Position numbers and translations under genes: made by a program
Part shown: positions 1 to 11,530 of the stretch, in pieces
How the letters are laid out: each line of letters begins with the position of its first letter
Numbering within the stretch: the first letter of the stretch is position 1
Source of the DNA: Phytoseiulus persimilis
Taxonomy: Eukaryota; Arthropoda; Arachnida; Mesostigmata; Phytoseiidae
Length of the DNA: 64,000 nt
Assembly (NCBI GenBank): GCA_037576195.1
Contig: CM075104.1
Coordinates: 3,416,775 to 3,480,774, forward strand
Direction: 5' to 3'
Notes under the pieces: model-generated
Database searches by the model: none
Seen by the model: only the letters and a program-made list of their open reading frames with translations
What the model was told of the DNA's origin: nothing

Positions 1-314
1 GCCGTCTCGGCAACCTCTCCGAGACCGCGGCGTCCGTTACCGTTGTCGACTCTCATCCGCTGTCGGGGCCGCACGGGGAGAAAAACAATCGAAAAACCCC
101 TCGGTGTTGCATCTGAGTCGAAGAAAATGGTAGTGAGGAAGAGGGTCCTGGGGAGGGATCCGGATGAGAACGAGTTTGCTCGCCGGTCAGCTGGCCGAAA
201 TCGAGAACGACCCGAAGCCTCTTTATTCTCTCGGCGCTCTCTCGCTGTTCGTGCTTCTGGCTGGATGAGTGGCTCGCCGGATGGTCGGCTGTGCGAGGAA
301 GTCTGTGTGCTGAG
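1..314 (+). CDS. Possible partial exon open at the left edge, unknown product
   Basis: Frame 1 is open from the first base of the window with no stop and meets a good splice donor, CTGAG|GTAAGA, at 314/315. The in-frame TAA lies inside that donor, as expected if the exon ends there in phase 2. The translation is rich in arginine and serine and has a charged middle (near VLGRDPDENEF). The region is GC-rich, so the high share of G/C third positions is not strong evidence. No family is recognised. The start, if any, lies outside the window. It could also be a chance open frame. Confidence 0.2.
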
Positions 315-468
315 GTAAGAAAAAAGCCCGAGGGCGGTGGCTGGATGACGTCCGCGCTTTACGACGTTATAAAGTCGTCGTGGAAATCAGATCCGAACAC
401 AGCAAGGCACTTCTTGCTTTTGAGTGACTCCTCGTCAGTCGGCTCGCCTGCCTGAATCGTCAGTCGGT

Positions 469-864
469 ATGTCGCTCGACTCCCTTCCTCAATCTTTTAC
501 TTTCACAGCCTTCTTCGCCTCTCGCCGTGCCCCGAGCTCCCAGAAGACGTGGTCGCACCTTATCGAACGCGGAGACTGGATCGTTCCGAGAACTTTATCG
601 CGTTCCGCCATCGCTCCGATACAAACCGACATCTCATGGACGATCAGGAGGCGAGGTTATGAGAAAGGCGAGAAGGACCACTTGAAGCGAAGCGCTCTGC
701 TCGGTGAATCTCAAGTTTCAAACGAGCTCGGAAATATCCAGCCTTTGTTTTCGCAGCGGCAATCTTCCGCCGGGATCCCCACGAGAAATGTCGTTGGGAG
801 CTGCTGGCCGGTCGAACGGCAACTCATCAAGTCCCCGAGGTTCAGAGTAATTGTTCGATCCTGA
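469..864 (+). CDS. Candidate 131-residue ORF, unknown product
   Basis: An ATG at 469 opens 131 codons ending in TGA at 864. About 61 percent of codons end in G or C, above the roughly 52 percent base composition. The translation starts MSLDSLPQSF, has a short aromatic stretch (TAFFAS), a basic middle (RRRGYEKGEKDHLKR) and a basic end. There is no signal peptide or clear membrane segment. The frame is open upstream from 424, but only through a GTG. It follows the possible exon ending at 314; I could not join the two in phase with a good acceptor. No family recognised; a chance frame is possible. Confidence 0.22.
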   Translation: MSLDSLPQSFTFTAFFASRRAPSSQKTWSHLIERGDWIVPRTLSRSAIAPIQTDISWTIRRRGYEKGEKDHLKRSALLGESQVSNELGNIQPLFSQRQSSAGIPTRNVVGSCWPVERQLIKSPRFRVIVRS

Positions 865-1188
865 TTCACAAGTTCCACGTTCTGCGATTCAAACTGCTGT
901 TCCGGCTCGGACCAGCCACGCGCCATGAGCGGCGTTCCTGTGCTTGCTCGCCCGAGCTCAATTGATATGTGGGCCAATATTTATACTCGATGATTTTACG
1001 AGCCATTAAACCCGAATAAAAACTGTCCATATCCCGCCTCCACGCGTCTCCCTTGGGGTTTTCCCGGGCCGCATGCAAGACCGTCCATTTATAGACCGAG
1101 AGAGCACTGTTCTCCGAGGCACACGGCAACAGCAACGGGGACCGTTGGAAAGTGTAGTGCAGTGGCTGGCACTCTTGAGGGAGAAAGT

Positions 1189-1851
1189 TCATAATCTCCA
1201 AGGTGGATCTCGTGCTGATTGGAGGGCGCAACTCAAGTGAATGCGTATCCTCACAAGGACCCACCGAGGGAAAAAGTGACCGGGATCAGAGCAGGACCGA
1301 CCGCCCGCCGAAGTAATTAGCTTCCTGAAGGAGCTTCCGAAGTGGTTGTTCATCACAATGACAGACATGATATTGATTAATTGTTTCCCTGTGCAAATGA
1401 AGTCCGTCTCAGGAATTCTCGGCCCCAGGAAGCACACGAACTCCAAGGTCGAATTATGCAGATGGATCGCGGCAGTCCTCGTGCCGTTGTATGACCCGTA
1501 CGCAAGTATGCTTACATTAGGAACCGGGCGTTTGTCTTTCAAGACAAACAAACGCGCTTGTTTACGTAGTGACGCGCCGATTGAGCTTTCGTCAATATAC
1601 CGGAGACGACGGAAAAATCGGAGGGGTAGTGCGACGACCCTGTTGCGGCATGTTCCGAGGAGCATAGCTTTGAACCGTTTGGGTGCACGCGAAACTACAG
1701 GTGAGAGCTGAACCAGGTTTCGGATGTCCTTGCCGTCGCCATCAGCGTGGTGAGCTGCGGAAGGAGCCAATGTGCGAACTCCCAACTGGAGTTCAAGAAA
1801 ATCGGCCGAGATTGGCGACAGGCGTCCGAACAGCCTTGTCATCGTGCTCAT
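1189..1851 (-). CDS. Candidate 220-residue minus-strand ORF, unknown product
   Basis: A true ATG at 1851 opens 220 codons, one of the longest frames in the window. G/C third positions are near 57 percent overall and nearer 64 percent in the C-terminal half, which reads most like protein (for example LAYGSYNGTRTAAIHLHNST, then a mixed hydrophobic stretch around INIMSVIVMNN). No motif is recognised and no clear signal peptide is seen. The opposite strand carries a competing open frame (1280-1711) that contains a donor-like ACAG|GTGAGA at about 1699, so the strand is not settled. If real, it is a single-exon gene or a long exon. Confidence 0.27.
   Translation of the reverse strand: MSTMTRLFGRLSPISADFLELQLGVRTLAPSAAHHADGDGKDIRNLVQLSPVVSRAPKRFKAMLLGTCRNRVVALPLRFFRRLRYIDESSIGASLRKQARLFVLKDKRPVPNVSILAYGSYNGTRTAAIHLHNSTLEFVCFLGPRIPETDFICTGKQLINIMSVIVMNNHFGSSFRKLITSAGGRSCSDPGHFFPRWVLVRIRIHLSCALQSARDPPWRL
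1530..1549. repeat. Perfect 9-bp inverted repeat, 2-nt centre
   Basis: GTTTGTCTT at 1530-1538 is followed after two bases by its exact reverse complement AAGACAAAC at 1541-1549. Because the centre is only 2 nt, it is better called a near-palindrome than a stable hairpin. It lies inside the 220-codon minus ORF. Confidence 0.9.
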
Positions 1852-2954
1852 CGATCGGAAGTGGGATGCAGTTCAATACATCGATTCAGGATCTCGCCGA
1901 GAACTACGCAGCTCGGGAGTGTCCGACAGCGGAGACCCGTTCGGACAGTTTTTTTCGCTGAAACAAGTCAGCTGGACGATAGAGCGGTGAAGAATGCCGC
2001 TCCGACACCGGAAATGCCGTGATTATCTGCGCCGTGGAAACAAGAGTTCCCATACACGGGATGGACACGTTGTCTTCTGGGCACGTGCAGGTCCGCGTGG
2101 AGTACGTCAACAACATCGATCGCGACCGCTGACGATCGAGCCCGCCTTTCCGCCGGAATATGTCTCGGACCCTCCGACACCAAAGGCCAGCCAGCTTCAA
2201 GTACCCAGTCTCCGCGCCAATAGCTCGGGAGAGCCTCTTGTGAAGCGTCAGTGAGAGGCCGTACTAAATCCGGGAAGAAGGGTTTGAGCGCCGCCGCGGG
2301 CGTTGCTGCATACCTGCGCGCCCTAATTCCAACTCGAAAAAGAGTATTCCGGCCCGTGGCACGCGCCAAAGTTGATCGAATCGACGGGAAGAGGATTCGG
2401 AGGATCGGCGGAGCAGCTCGAATGGATCCGGCCGAGGTGATGAATCGTTTGTTGGAAATTCTAACGGAGTCGTTCTGTCGGCTAGCGGAAAGTCGATGGA
2501 TGCGACACTTTCGGCGGTGGAGCTCTATCATACTTAATTGCCTCAATTAATTATTACCCCTAATCGTGGTCGTACGTGACGCAACGAATCTGCGATGTGA
2601 CTCTTGCATGTGGAGGTCTTACTGTGTTAACGACCATTGTATAGTCACGGCTCTAATGGAAGCTTCCGAAACAATGCGCTTTGATAGAAGCTCGATTCTC
2701 CCGCGGCCCACGTCATATTCTCCCGATGGGAACAACCGCGGGTCGCTGGGATATGGCGGGGATTCCGAGAGGAGATTTCGACGAGAGCTCCATTTCCGAG
2801 TCAGAGAGAAGTTTATTTTCTGCCGCGGCTGCTCCCCCCTCACGACGCAAGACCAAACGAGGCCGCACTGCGGGGGTGTCTCGTAGAGAAACCGCGCAGA
2901 CAAGAGGACGACGACACAAGAAGCACGACGACGGGACAACATCAACTGCATTAG
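1852..2954. other. Gap without a supported gene
   Basis: Several overlapping open frames of 80-190 codons lie on both strands, including a 192-codon minus frame at 1968-2546. None has a splice site or third-position bias that sets it apart. A 7-bp inverted repeat TTAATTG / CAATTAA with a 3-nt loop sits at 2534-2550 in a locally AT-rich spot. Confidence 0.5.
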
Positions 2955-3158
2955 AGAAATTACGCCGTGAACGGATCCGCTTTGCTCCGTCAGGATTCGC
3001 TCCGAGACTCCCTCGACTCCATTCGAGAACTCTTTCCTATTTCTTTGCGAACATTTTCGGCCCGGGATCTCGGAGCCTCATTCTCATACCGTGGCTCGAC
3101 GAAAACTGACAGCATCGCTGAGGATCTTTTAGAGAATATCGAGGTACTCGAAGAGTGA
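2955..3158 (+). CDS. Possible last coding exon, unknown product
   Basis: The frame begins just after an acceptor-like CTGCATTAG at 2946-2954 and runs to TGA at 3158. The first 20 codons strongly favour G/C at the third position; overall it is about 55 percent. The translation has balanced composition (near ALLRQDSLRDSLDSIRELF) and an acidic C-terminus (EDLLENIEVLEE), unlike the arginine/serine-rich chance frames nearby. There is no clear matching upstream exon; frame 2 of 2681-2960 is a candidate but lacks a canonical donor. No family recognised. Confidence 0.25.
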   Translation, partial: RNYAVNGSALLRQDSLRDSLDSIRELFPISLRTFSARDLGASFSYRGSTKTDSIAEDLLENIEVLEE

Positions 3159-3162
3159 AGAT

Positions 3163-3948
3163 ATGGATTCTCGATCTCACTCCGCTCGCATCGGGATTGG
3201 ATCTACATTGTGGCGTCCTGAACGCGAGCCAAGATGCAACCCCAACGAAACTCTGGAAGAAACTCCGCGAGGGCTCCGAAACAGTGCGAGCCAACTTCAC
3301 TTCTCATTCGATTCCTCTCCCTATGTTCCCCGCTTCGCGATCCCCACGAAGCCCCCCGCCCCCGTTCCCCCACTTACTTTTCTCACTTTGCTCTCCCTGG
3401 CTGCCCCCGCTCTCTGTAGGTTCTGCTCATCCTTCTCTCCGTGTCTTCGTCGGTCTCCTCCTTCCTGTCGTCCCGTGAAAACAAGCAACAAACTCCACTT
3501 TCGATGCAAAGCAGGCAAGCTTCACCTCTATTCTGGCGCTTTTTCAGCTTTTCGGCATCCAACGCTCCGTCAAACTCGGAGAAAAAGCTCGTCCGTTGAA
3601 AGCATTTCTGGTGTGACACCAGTTCCACCGGAGCTCTCGATCCGTCGTCGAACCCAGGGTGCCGCTGGGCTGGCGTCTAACGCAACTTCATCTCGAGCTC
3701 ACTGTTTCAGGCTCCGGTCGCCTCGTCTTGATCAAGCCCTTCTGTTCCAGGGCCGTTCGCGCAACCGTTTCCCCTCAACCTTTTCAGCCTTCGGGGCAGG
3801 GGGAAACGCAGCAGACGATACAGGGGGCCCCGAACCCGGACGAAACTCTCTGAGGAACAGGCTCTTGGTTCCCCCGCAAATACGTGGCTGTAGTCCGGAG
3901 CACTGTTCTTCGAACTTTTTCGGCCGCAGAACCTCATCGCCCTTCTAA
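3163..3948 (+). CDS. Candidate 261-residue ORF, unknown product
   Basis: An ATG at 3163 opens 261 codons, the second longest frame in the window. It begins five bases after the stop of the possible exon ending at 3158. Residues 60-90 are proline-rich and then hydrophobic because the frame crosses a pyrimidine-rich tract (about 3290-3475). The rest is rich in serine and arginine. Third-position G/C is close to background. No motif recognised. The C/T tract could instead belong to an intron: CTCTCTGTAG at about 3410-3419 resembles an acceptor. Probably a chance frame, kept because of its length and true ATG. Confidence 0.17.
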   Translation: MDSRSHSARIGIGSTLWRPEREPRCNPNETLEETPRGLRNSASQLHFSFDSSPYVPRFAIPTKPPAPVPPLTFLTLLSLAAPALCRFCSSFSPCLRRSPPSCRPVKTSNKLHFRCKAGKLHLYSGAFSAFRHPTLRQTRRKSSSVESISGVTPVPPELSIRRRTQGAAGLASNATSSRAHCFRLRSPRLDQALLFQGRSRNRFPSTFSAFGAGGNAADDTGGPEPGRNSLRNRLLVPPQIRGCSPEHCSSNFFGRRTSSPF

Positions 3949-6729
3949 TTTGGAGTACCACGTCGGTTTCTTGAAGTTTCTGCAACTTCACGGAGTTTGG
4001 TTCAAGCACGCCCTCATATCGCGCTCGTTGTGAAGTCTTTCTCTAAGTGAATCACTAGTTGCAACGGAAACTTGGGACGGCGACTCCAGGGGGACATGAA
4101 TGATACGAGTTACGCAGCGCGTTCGCCGATGACGCCGGAAAGTCACCAGCCATCAAAACCCGAAGTGTCCCAGAGCAGGGGAGTTGAGGAACTCTCTCGT
4201 TACCTCGTTGCCCTCAAAGTTTCGTCTAGAAGTCCTATGTTTTTACACGGGCTCACCACCGTCTGAGAAATGTGTTCTCAATCTGATCCGAGTGATAAGC
4301 GAAGCATTGTGCTGTTTGTATAATTTCTCGTCGAATAATGCGTGGAGCCCGAATCAGGCTCGGGAGCGCCAGTGTTCCGTGGAAATTCGACCGCGGAGCG
4401 CCGGGGACCGGGAACACAGTGTGGGAACCGCTCCTCTGACGAGCTCCACGAAAGCTCCGAGCAGCGGGCGGACAACCATGGGGACCCAAACGTCTTCAAC
4501 GTGATACCCGATCCGAAGAACTCGGTTCATGAATGGAATCAGCGAGAGGAAAAAACTGAGACTCCAACGCAGCTCCCGCCTCTAATAAGTGGGACAACTC
4601 CTCGATAAGCTTTCCTAGCGTCGCAGCGAAGGCGGCTATCGCTTGCCGGCATGAACGGCGGTTCGTGTGGTGCTGACCAAGGAATTCAGACGAGTCCTGA
4701 CTCAGACCGACCGACCGACCGACCGAATGAGCCTACGACGAGCCCGTCGGGGGCGAAGGGTCGAGCACAAACGCGACTCAGAAGACCTAACTCCGCAACC
4801 CTTTGCCCGGCTTCCGTCCTCTTTGTTCCCGGCGTTCCTTCTAGACCTATGTATCTGAATTGCAGCTCACTGCCTTCCCCCTGGATTACTCCCTCCGGGC
4901 ACGGGCAATCGGCGAAAACAAATCCAAGTTACGGAGGCTCAGATGCGGGCAGTTCAAGCGCCGGGAAGCCTGAAGCTTTTTTGAGCGCGATTTCTACCCT
5001 GTCCCTCTTTCCCGCCTCTGAATATAGGTTCTCCTGGCCGCCGTAGCGGGAGGCGAGTACCTGCTCTGAGGAAGTTGACCGGAGTCGAGAATCGAGCCTG
5101 TCGCCCGGGACGAAGGCCATGTGGTCGTAGTACTCCGGGTAATTCTGCACGTGACTTGCAGACCGCTCAAGTCGTTCGGCTACCCCGCGCGTGACGCTCG
5201 AGTAGGCATTCCGATGACTCTGTCAAATGTACCGTGAGCTTGTCTGAGTCATCAAAAGGATGCTCCTGGATTTTCCTCAAGGTCGTACGGTTCGACCCGC
5301 GCGCTTGGTCAGTGTGGCCCGGCTACTTGCCCCCGGGTCGCGCAACTGTCAACAAGCGGATTCGATTCGTTTCATTCGACGACTCCCTCAATGAACTCAC
5401 CTGCCACCCTAGCTCGGGAATCTCCATCTGAAAGTGGAATCTTAACATCTTGGAAGTCCGGATCGAACAGGAATCAAAAATAGCGGCATCCTGTCCCCGA
5501 TCGCTCTCCGGGGTCTTGATTACTTGAGCTACAGCCGCACTGGCCGCCGGGATCACTGCGAAATACCACCGAAAATGATAACAAGGAAACCTAGCGAGCG
5601 AATTCAAAATCTGATCGGGAAACAGCGCGTTCCACTGCACGGCACAACAACGTCTTTCATCAACTGAGAAGCCAAGAAAACCGAGGCGGACAATACCCTG
5701 GATTGTACGGATTGGGCGCCAGACCCTGGAGCGAAAGTTTGGGTAGCAAGAAAAAATAACGCTTCCATTGCGTTTGATATAACAACGCGGACCAGAACCG
5801 GATGTGACTCGGCACAATTAGCAGCCTGGCTCCCAGCGCTCCATCGAACGGCCACCGACCGGCCGACCAAGTTTTACTACGATATCCAGGGCACACAACA
5901 GGATGTCAGGACGCGCAGCGGCAAGGGTCCGGGGTCACTGCTGCCTCGCTTGTGTCCCCGTCAAGTCCAGGCCCGATCTCATTCCCTGCCGGAGCCCGAT
6001 TCCAGTGCTGCTAGGTGAGAGCTCGATTCCAGCCTCAACCTTCAGCGGTGCGACATTCGGTGGAACATAAAGCCGGAAGTCAGATCCAGGACCACCGAGG
6101 AATTGATAGAGGAGGCGGAGGGAGAATAAAGGCCCCGGAGAAACAAACAAAGGACGCGAGCCATCGCCCAATCGAGCGAGCCGATAGGCGACCATCAGCA
6201 AAGCGGCCGTAAAGTGGCTTTCGCTCGCAAGGTTAGCGACGAAGCTCCGGCATTCGCTATTAGTGCCGCTCTTCCAGTCAACTAGTTAACCGGCTTTGAG
6301 CCCCGGGTGTTAACCAAACGTCGGAGGCATCGTCGACGAGCGCAGCGACAATTGCGGCTAACACACGAGAGCGAATTTCGTCGGAATTCGAGAGCACGTG
6401 ACCGCCGTTTCCCATCCTCGACCCACCGCCGTCCAATCCACGCCCGTTCCCTTAATTTTTGTCATGGTACCCAAGCCTCCCCAGCTTCCTACCAGAGCCC
6501 CGTTCCGAACATTATCGCATCCAGCATGCTCGTTAGGCGCCAGATATTGATGATAAGAGTAGGCGAACGCCACCAAACCGACCCTGCTCCGCACCGCTCA
6601 AGCCTCCTGCTAACCATCGAACGAGGACGTTTAAGCAGAAGGATAGAACAACACGCGTGCGCCCCAACGAGCTAAAACCAAGCAACCGAACAGCCGACCG
6701 ACGGGGGTGTTGATGTTGAGTTACCGTCG
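3949..6729. other. Gap without a supported gene
   Basis: Only short overlapping frames (60-165 codons) on both strands, none with splice or codon-bias support. The stretch holds a short ACCG tandem repeat at 4706-4726 and a degenerate four-base-register block at 5845-5870. Confidence 0.5.
4706..4726. repeat. Tetranucleotide tandem repeat (ACCG)n
   Basis: About five near-perfect ACCG units in a row. This is the cleanest example of the CCGA/GGCY-type tetranucleotide blocks that recur across the window. Confidence 0.9.
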
Positions 6730-7401
6730 TTAATGGCGCGCCTCGCTGCGGCAAACGAACCACTGGAACAGGGCCAAACCGAAGGGGCGTCGGGTCGCTC
6801 GGGGAGGGGCAGAAGGACCGCCAGAAGGGCATACCGCAAGGTTGGGGAGAGACACAGCAAGAGTCGCTGCCACCGCGTTTCGGGGATTAAAAGGTGCAGA
6901 TGAAGGGACGGGCTGCATCGTAACGATCGAGCAAGCAATCCAACCGGACCGAGCGAGTACGCGTCGGAAATACATACTAGATAGGGTCGAAAAGCAAGAT
7001 AAGCGGTTCGTCTGAATTCGTGTCCGGTCGAGATTCGTTTGCCGAATCGGCTGTTGGTTTCGTAGTCCACCTCGCCGACTGTTGCCGTAGGCGTTGCAGC
7101 AGTCAACGGAGTCGGGAACTTTCGTCAGAGGCTGCTGGATTACCACACTTGGCTTTTGTCTCCCAACCCTCCCTCCAAAGGAGATAGGAAGCAAGATAGA
7201 CGCAGGACAAAGGAGAGCAGAGGAGAAAAACACTCCGATGGAATGAGCTCTTCGTTGCTGTCGAGGGTTGTTTCCGTTTGTATTTTCCACTTTCCCAACC
7301 GAGCGAAAATCGAACTTCACTGGCGTGGAGCGCAGTGTTTCGCTTGAGTTTGGAATGGATTCGAGGTGTGCTCGATGGGGATTCATTGATGCGAAGCTCA
7401 T
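6730..7401 (-). CDS. Candidate 223-residue minus-strand ORF, unknown product
   Basis: A true ATG at 7401 opens 223 codons to TAA. G/C third positions are about 56 percent, with strong runs around codons 105-120 (VDCCNAYGN region). The translation has two mildly hydrophobic stretches: near residues 55-75 (FFSSALLCPASILLPISFGG) and a longer patchy one after residue 140. A membrane or secreted protein is possible but not shown. Other frames on the same strand (6672-7106, 7103-7486) overlap it. No domain recognised. Its length and true start make it one of the better long ORFs, but chance cannot be excluded. Confidence 0.25.
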   Translation of the reverse strand: MSFASMNPHRAHLESIPNSSETLRSTPVKFDFRSVGKVENTNGNNPRQQRRAHSIGVFFSSALLCPASILLPISFGGRVGRQKPSVVIQQPLTKVPDSVDCCNAYGNSRRGGLRNQQPIRQTNLDRTRIQTNRLSCFSTLSSMYFRRVLARSGWIACSIVTMQPVPSSAPFNPRNAVAATLAVSLPNLAVCPSGGPSAPPRATRRPFGLALFQWFVCRSEARH

Positions 7402-7770
7402 GAGAGTCAGCGCGGACCTGTTGTTCCGGTGGTTGAATGCTTTCTCTCCACGCGGGTTGCTTTGAAATACGAGGCCGAGGTCTCAAATAGCTCGAAACCT
7501 AATTCTATTTCGACCCTCCGGGCGCTGTCTCCTGCGAGGGCTATTTTTTAGGCGACGCGAACTTCACCCAAACGTCGAAATCGACAAAAGCAAATATCGT
7601 TAGCCCTGAAAGCACCCCGGACTTCACACCGGCCGTCGCTCGTGGCTCGATCGACTTTTCAGTCGTTTCCCGAAGAGGGAAAAGCTCGACACCTCAGGCT
7701 GAGAGATCTAAGGGTTCCATCTGAATTTTTCGCCGAACTCTCACCCTCCGACCTGGTGGACACTCCGTTC

Positions 7771-7795
7771 GAATGACAAACTCCAAATGTCATTC
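7771..7795. repeat. Perfect 8-bp hairpin, 9-nt loop
   Basis: GAATGACA at 7771-7778 pairs with TGTCATTC at 7788-7795. A further TTC/GAA pairing flanks it after a small bulge. Confidence 0.9.
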
Positions 7796-7850
7796 AAACG
7801 AAATTCCAAACGGATCCGCCGTCAGGATCAAGGCTTCACATGGACGTAGT

Positions 7851-7869
7851 CCCCCCCCCCCCCCCCCCC
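7851..7869. repeat. Poly-C run of 19
   Basis: Nineteen consecutive C. It is the longest homopolymer in the window. Length in the real genome may differ because such runs are error-prone. Confidence 0.97.
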
Positions 7870-9404
7870 GATATCGCATTGGCTCCGATCTCATTCCAAG
7901 CGATGTGGTTTTCGCATTGGGTTGTCCGAAGAGATTCCGGGCTCCGCTCTATCGCAGCCACAGTTTTCGGGATAAATCGGCGAGGCCTTCCGAGGGGTTC
8001 GATCCCTCTCAGATCGAGTTCCCAGGTCGTGGCACAGTCCGCCGAAGCAAAGCAACAGCATTGAACCTAGAAGCCATCCGAGACAGAGAGGCCGTTGCAG
8101 GCGGCGGCAGTGGCGGTGGCAGCATCTGAGGAAGGCGTTTCACGGACGTGTTGAATTACAATGACCGAACTCGAACGCACCACCGAACGGACAGATAGAG
8201 AACATCTCAAATCATTTAACTGACCTCGGGGTCACGTTGGATTGGCCACTTCGAGCGCTGAACGTGTGCGAAGCCTGGAACCAGCCAACTTTGTGTGTTT
8301 AGAGTCGAGCCCACATATACGTCAGGCATGCCGTATGATGCTAAAATACGCATGGCACTACCACACGGATTCGTAAGCGCATTTATTCATGGCAAAACAC
8401 GCGTTTTTCGTGATGGATGCTTCGGGTAGAGTTTGCGCTCTGCCTCAGCTCATGAATGACCGTTTCTACAAACTAGGCTTACGTTCGCGACACGTTTCTT
8501 TCCGCCGTGTTCATAAGCGAAATTATCGTCATCATCAACTATTACAAGATCACCTCCATGGTAGCCGTCGTTGTTGTCAGGTTCGCCACCCAGTTCATTA
8601 GCGCCCCTTTCTGATGCCGTTATCCGCCTCCCCTCGCTATGTTGTCCAATTCTCGAAATGTCCCTCCCGGGGAAGACGAATGCGACTCGCTGAACAGCGA
8701 TCGATTGTCCGGAAGTTTGCTTGCGATCATCTCGACTTCGATTCGGTCCGTCGCAGGGAGTGGATCGGACTTTAAGTGACACTCGAGTCCTGAGCTCGTT
8801 ATGTTCCTCTTTCTGGAACCAGCGTCGGAGAAGTGAATGGTAGCTTAGCACCCAGTCAGCCAGGAGTGTGTGGGTAGATCGTCCGTCTGGGCGTGAGTTA
8901 GCTTAGCGATCGATCGTAACGTTTGGAATTTCGTTCGTAAGCTTTTAACTCTCGCTCTGGTCTCTCGAATGCGAACGCTCATCGCGAGGCTGCGCAGGTT
9001 CTGCTCGCGAAACGGCTCCGTGTTGGCCTATTACGTATGTTTGAAGGCGACAGGCGAGCTCCGTGTGCACAGCGACCAGCAAGCACAATTCATGAATGCA
9101 AAACTGCTCCGAGACAGATCATTCTCATCAGCTGATTCTGAACCATATTGGTCTCCAGTAGTCTTCGAGCTCGGTGAAATCGATTAGCGAACTGCGAATC
9201 GAAAGTCGTTCTCAGAAACGGTTTTCCATGGGTGGTGGGGGGGGATCCACTCTTCTCCTCCATGTTCAAACATGCACAATTTGGAATGGTGACACATGGA
9301 AATCGTTGAACGAGTATGCCTACAGCCCGCATCAGAAGTTTCACTCTTTGATCTCAACGCCGGTGACAGTTGGCTCTGCTAAACGTATCGCATGAAATCA
9401 GTGA

Positions 9405-9500
9405 TCAGAGTCATATTCACACATGTATATGAATATACGCGCATAATATACTATGATGTACTCATACTATCATTTATGCACGTTTATATGTCGTGAGTAT
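9405..9500. other. AT-rich patch with TA-rich alternation
   Basis: A stretch rich in ATAT, TATA and CATA steps (ATGTATATGAATATAC, CATAATATACTATG) stands out from the roughly 51 percent GC surroundings. It could be a decayed microsatellite or a regulatory or matrix-attachment-like sequence. No gene is seen in it. Confidence 0.6.
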
Positions 9501-10821
9501 GCGTAAACAAGTATAGACCTGGTTATGATTTCGGAAACGAGGGTTGAAAGTCTCCTAGATGGTAAAGCATCGAGACGCGACTCCTTCGAACGAATTTGAA
9601 GTTTCGATCGATCTGGGGAACCTGCACCACCGCCGTAAAGTTTGGTGGATGAGCGCAAGTTCTCGATGCGCGCTCTCGATGAATCGGTCGTACGAATCCG
9701 AAATTGGCGTTGTGAATACAGTGCAAACATACTTATCATAAATACAGAATTAATTTCCACACGAACACGGGTGAATGAACGGATTCCGAACTGGGTCGAT
9801 CCGCAGCATCTCGAAAGGCGAAAACAAAGGGTTCTCTATACCCTCTGGCAGTGCAGGTGGCCCGATTCCGAAAAACACAAGCACGGCTCCCGACGACATG
9901 AAAGGAGCTCGTGTATAGCTCAGCATGCTCCGAAGTGTCTCGAAGTAAAAATTTTCATTTAGCGTGCCGTCGCGTAGTTTGGGGAACTGCACCGGCAATG
10001 TTTGTGCTTCGGAGACTTATCGCCCGATTAGCTGACATTAGGAGCCGCTGCTGCTGTCGCTGCCTCAGCCCATGATGATAAAAGCTTCTCCAAGCCGCTC
10101 GGCAGCCTCGTTAACTCGTGCCCGAGGTGTCCTCCATGAAACTGTGATTGAATTCACTTGAGCGTTCGACCGCGAACCCGCGCGCCGCGCCGCCCCCCGT
10201 GCGCGGTTCAGCCGAGGAGAATCTGTTCGTTTCAGTGCGTTTCCGATCTCATGCGGGAGTTCCAAGTCGTGCATCCACCATCCAGCGTGATGCAAACGGG
10301 AGCGGCAGCGAGTCAGCAGGAACCGCTCCAGACCTCACGAAAACTCGCTCGACGCCTCTTGAAGTCGCGTCAAAACGCCATCCGAACGGATTTCGAACTT
10401 CGGTGACGCTTTTATCTTCGCCTCCCGCTCTCCTCTATCGTTCCCGGATAGAGAGCCCCCTCGCGTTTCTCTTGTCTGCCTGTATCCGACGTTCCTCCGA
10501 ACCCTCACCCGCTATATCCCTTTCCGCGCCACGTGAAGTTTCGAGGAGCGATTTAATTTGGCGCAATCAACTCCTGACGCCGGCACGCCACCGAGCTAGC
10601 TATCTAATATATTTATCAATGTATAGTTCGTCTGGTACCCCCATACGTCGTCGGGCAGAAAGGCACGATGCTGCTTTTTTTTGTTTTTCCCGTCGAAGCC
10701 TCCATGCTCGTACTTTGCGAGCGAACCTTTGAGTCTGTTACAGCATCGGCCCGTCATGTCGACATGGTCTCTCGGTAGCCTTTTTAGTTAGCTTGCACCG
10801 TTTGTTTGCACAGGGGAAGGA

Positions 10822-10834
10822 GGGGGGGGGGGGG
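10822..10834. repeat. Poly-G run of 13
   Basis: Thirteen consecutive G preceded by GGGGAAGGA. Purine tract on the plus strand. Confidence 0.97.
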
Positions 10835-10904
10835 AGTTCGTGAATGGATCTCTCAATTCCATCGAATTTTTGACGATAACGGTTTCGTGTCCTTCAATGA
10901 GCCC

Positions 10905-10933
10905 CATTTATTCATTTATATTATAAATAAATG
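10905..10933. repeat. Nested AT-rich palindrome with AATAAA on both strands
   Basis: CATTTATT (10905-10912) is complementary to AATAAATG (10926-10933), and inside them ATTTATA-T-TATAAAT (10914-10928) is a perfect palindrome. The canonical poly(A) hexamer AATAAA is present on each strand. This could serve two convergent transcripts; that is inference only. Confidence 0.85.
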
Positions 10934-11530
10934 TGAGTTCCACATCAAAAACTTTCGTTTTTCAAAGTGTCGGGCTGTTCAAGCAGCGTCTGAGGTTCCA
11001 TTTTGAGGATCGAGGAATCCAAGGACATTACCTAACTCAGCCGCAGAAAACATCTTGAAAGTCATGGATAGTTGAAAAGAGGGGAGCCGTTTCCTACAAC
11101 CGCGTCCCTCGAAGTCCTTGACATCGCTCCGCTTGAATGATATTTCAGACGATTCCTCGCTTCGTTATTGAGAGTCCTCCAAATCACCTCGAGTGTCTCG
11201 AGATTTTGCCTAGGGAGTCCTCGGATGAAGTCAGGATTCTCATTCAAACTGACAGGTCGGGGCGCATTCGATTCCGTGTCCGAGGAAAGTTGCAGAGCCA
11301 CTCATTCATCGACGGAATCATTGGCTTCCATGGCACCAGACTCTTGAATCGCATACTCAGATTTGTATTCGCACGAATGTTTGAACGGGAGGGCTCGACA
11401 TGATTCGGGAGCAGGCTCGTTCGTGCGAGAACATGCATTGGAGAATTTCGTCACGACTCAAACCATGTAGGTGACCCCCTGATGAAAATTCACGCAAACC
11501 CCGATTCCCTGCTTGAGTAAAGTTCCTCAG

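Larger units (their letters stand above)
7402..11530. other. Gap of about 4 kb without a supported gene
   Basis: Holds a hairpin (7771-7795), a 19-C run, an AT-rich patch at 9405-9500, a 13-G run and a nested AT-rich palindrome (10905-10933). A T-arm-like GGTTCGATCCC at about 8000 lacks the rest of a tRNA. Open frames up to 194 codons exist (10148-10732) without splice or codon-bias support. Confidence 0.5.

Noticed and set aside
7985-8025. T-arm-like AGGGG-TTCGATC-CCTCT on the plus strand
   Set aside because: No complementary acceptor strand, D arm or anticodon arm lies at the right distance upstream.
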